A stretch of 43,274 nt of DNA from Acholeplasmatales bacterium. GTDB taxonomy: Bacteria; Bacillota_I; Bacilli_A; Acholeplasmatales; Anaeroplasmataceae. The stretch spans positions 1 through 43,274 of the forward strand of contig JAFSJY010000088.1 of assembly GCA_017449215.1 (NCBI GenBank). The letters run 5' to 3'. The first letter of the stretch is position 1. Each line of letters begins with the position of its first letter. The notes below the pieces were generated by a model. The model was not told the origin of the DNA. It did not search any database and worked only from the letters and a program-made list of their open reading frames with translations. A program made the position numbers and the translations under genes. Shown one piece after another: positions 41,269 to 43,274 of this stretch.

Positions 41269-43228
41269 AATGAATGTAAAGCCTGCTAGAAAGCAATTTG
41301 ATAAGAAGAAGACTTTTACTAGATTAATTAAATACTTATTCCATACTTATCCAGTTAGATTTGTTATCATCCTAATTTGTATTGTATTAACATCTATCGG
41401 AAGCCTTGCGGCATCTGTATTTATGGTTCAAATCATTGATAATGTTATTTATGCTGGTATTGAACAAGGCTTTGAGGCGGTCAAGCCGACTATGATAGCT
41501 TTAATTTCTACACTTGCAAGTATTTATGTTGTTTCTATTATTTCAACAATTACATATCAACAAATGCTATGTACTGTAACACAGGGATTCTTATATAGAG
41601 TAAGAACAGATATGTTTAAGAACATGGAAAAGCTTCCTATTTCATATTTTGATAGAAATGCTCATGGTGATATCATGTCTACATATACTAATGACGTAGA
41701 TGCTATTAGACAATTAATATCACAAAGCTTACCTGGTATTATTCAAACATTAGTTACTGTATCTATTCTATTTGTTGTAATGCTATATTATAGTATTTGG
41801 TTAGCTTTAGCTGTATTAGTTTCTGTTTATTTTATCTTCTTTGTTACAAAGAAGGTTGGTGGCGGTTCAGCTAAGTACTTTATAAAGCAGCAGCAGTCAG
41901 TTGCTAAATGCGAAGGCTTTATAGAAGAAATGATGAATGGTCAAAAGGTTGTTAAGGTATTCTGTCATGAGGAAGCTTCAAAGAAGGATTTTGAGGTTTT
42001 AAATGAGGAATTAAATCATAATGCATATAAGGCAAATGCATATGCTAATATGCTAGGACCTATTATTCATAATATCGGTAATGTATTATATGTTTTAGTT
42101 GCAATCATTGGTGTTGTATTAGTAGTTAATAATGTACCTAATTTTAGCTTAAGAGGCTTTGGTACTGCAGAGGATGTATCATTTAATTTATTACCTGGTG
42201 GCAATATGGGTGTAGCCTTAACAATGGGTATTGCTATTACATTCTTAGGAATGTCTAGACAATTTGCTAACTCATTTAACCAAATTTCAATGCAAATTAA
42301 TGCCGTAGTAATGGCTTTAGCTGGCGCTGATAGAATATTTGAATTATTAGATCAAAAGCCAGAAGAGGATAATGGTGTTGTCACTTTAGTAAATTGTAAG
42401 ATTGAAAATGATAATATTGTTGAAACAGAAGAAAGAACTGATCATTGGGCTTGGAAGAAGACTAATGAGGATGGAACGATATCATATAAGGAATTAAAGG
42501 GTGATATTAGATTCTTCGATGTTAACTTTGGTTATTATCCAGATAAGATTGTTTTACATAATGTATCATTATATGCAAAGCCAGGACATAAGATAGCATT
42601 CGTTGGTGCGACTGGTGCTGGTAAGACAACAATCACTAACCTAATTAATAGATTCTATGATATTCAAGATGGTGAAATCACTTATGATGGAATCAGCATT
42701 GATAAAATTAAAAAGAGTGATTTAAGAAAATCAATTGGTATAGTTTTACAGGATACTAATTTATTTACTGGTACAGTAAAGGATAATATTAGATATGGTA
42801 AGCTAGACGCAACTGATGAGGAAATCTATAAGGCAGCTAAGATAGCTAATGCTTATGATTTCATTACGAGATTACCTGATGGCTTTAATACAATGCTAAC
42901 TGGTAATGGTAGCCAATTATCACAAGGTCAACGTCAATTAATATCTATAGCTAGATGTGCTATCGCAGATGCCCCTGTAACAATTCTAGATGAAGCAACT
43001 TCATCAATTGATACAAGAACAGAGGCTTTAGTATCTAAAGGTATGGATGGCTTAATGGAAGGAAGAACTGTATTTGTAATTGCACATAGATTATCTACAG
43101 TAAGAAATAGTAATGCTATTATGGTATTAGATCATGGCAATATTATAGAACGTGGTGATCATGAAGCATTATTAAATAATAAAGGAACTTATTATCAGCT
43201 ATATACTGGTGCGTTCGAATTAGAATAA
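41261..43228 (+). CDS. ABC exporter half-transporter with canonical catalytic site
   Basis: Partner of the preceding half-transporter, about 655 residues, with a six-helix membrane domain and an ATPase domain. Walker A is GATGAGKTT, Walker B 'VTILDEATSS' has the catalytic Glu, and the H-loop is 'IAHRLS'. The signature is LSQGQ rather than LSGGQ, as common in the dimer whose partner supplies the normal signature. A 45-residue insertion with Trp-Ala-Trp and many Glu precedes the ATPase domain, typical of this subfamily. The ATG at 41261 is preferred, as AAGGTAGG lies 8 bp upstream; the ATG at 41255 is possible. It overlaps the previous gene by 8 bp. No terminator is visible before the window ends. 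Confidence 0.93.
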   Translation: MPRMNVKPARKQFDKKKTFTRLIKYLFHTYPVRFVIILICIVLTSIGSLAASVFMVQIIDNVIYAGIEQGFEAVKPTMIALISTLASIYVVSIISTITYQQMLCTVTQGFLYRVRTDMFKNMEKLPISYFDRNAHGDIMSTYTNDVDAIRQLISQSLPGIIQTLVTVSILFVVMLYYSIWLALAVLVSVYFIFFVTKKVGGGSAKYFIKQQQSVAKCEGFIEEMMNGQKVVKVFCHEEASKKDFEVLNEELNHNAYKANAYANMLGPIIHNIGNVLYVLVAIIGVVLVVNNVPNFSLRGFGTAEDVSFNLLPGGNMGVALTMGIAITFLGMSRQFANSFNQISMQINAVVMALAGADRIFELLDQKPEEDNGVVTLVNCKIENDNIVETEERTDHWAWKKTNEDGTISYKELKGDIRFFDVNFGYYPDKIVLHNVSLYAKPGHKIAFVGATGAGKTTITNLINRFYDIQDGEITYDGISIDKIKKSDLRKSIGIVLQDTNLFTGTVKDNIRYGKLDATDEEIYKAAKIANAYDFITRLPDGFNTMLTGNGSQLSQGQRQLISIARCAIADAPVTILDEATSSIDTRTEALVSKGMDGLMEGRTVFVIAHRLSTVRNSNAIMVLDHGNIIERGDHEALLNNKGTYYQLYTGAFELE

Positions 43229-43274
43229 TCCATAAATTAATGTAATATTGCAAACTATAAAATTTATGTTAAAA

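Noticed and set aside
39487-43228. Degenerate Walker B and H-loop of the first ABC gene as pseudogene signs
   Set aside because: Both changes are standard in heterodimeric ABC exporters, and the partner gene has the canonical residues.

Overview
This is a low-GC window with short intergenic gaps, TTGACA/TATAAT promoters, GGAGG-type ribosome sites and many U-tailed terminators. Gene content (YqeG/YqeH/YqeK/RsfS, YcxB-like, UPF0210, RibU with an FMN riboswitch, CcpA-type cre sites) points to Bacillota. My inference is the Erysipelotrichia/Acholeplasma/RF39 side of Bacilli, probably an uncultured host-associated anaerobe. The standard genetic code fits every gene, but UGA is almost unused as a stop.

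Layout. 1-3540: a secreted lipoprotein with Listeria/Bacteroides-type repeats, split by a one-base frameshift. 3541-6150: a P-loop ATPase with a C-terminal winged helix behind an array of TGACAAA repeats, and a convergent ArsB/SLC13-type permease. 6340-12400: a uronate-catabolism operon (eda, kdgK, yhcH-like, a second kdgK, a TIM-barrel isomerase, kduI, kduD-like) that takes unsaturated-uronate products to pyruvate and glyceraldehyde-3-phosphate. It has a strong promoter and a palindromic operator candidate. 12420-18280: a small membrane protein, an ACT-domain/UPF0210 pair under a cre site, phosphoglucomutase, pyrophosphatase and YchF.

18490-24200 holds the most interesting locus: a four-gene operon encoding a JetA-, JetB- and JetC-like (Wadjet/MksFEB) SMC complex. 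The last gene is a small SepF-like protein. The JetD/MksG nuclease expected in Wadjet is not in the operon. 24300-30200: uracil permease, a membrane-anchored M3-like metallopeptidase, and a shortened yqeG-yqeH-yqeK-rsfS operon. 30190-33300: a divergent possible phospholipase-C-like protein, an alpha/alpha-toroid protein, and ribU behind its FMN riboswitch. 33340-35640: a secreted protein, also frameshifted, whose promoter contains an (AT)8 tract, followed by a 43-residue acidic peptide, a small lipoprotein and an XRE regulator. 35640-38960: membrane proteins, enolase and tRNA-Gln. 38960-43228: a MarR regulator with twin operators controlling a heterodimeric ABC exporter.

The repeat-bearing lipoprotein next to the uronate operon suggests use of pectin, alginate or glycosaminoglycan fragments, but no lyase or sugar transporter lies in the window.
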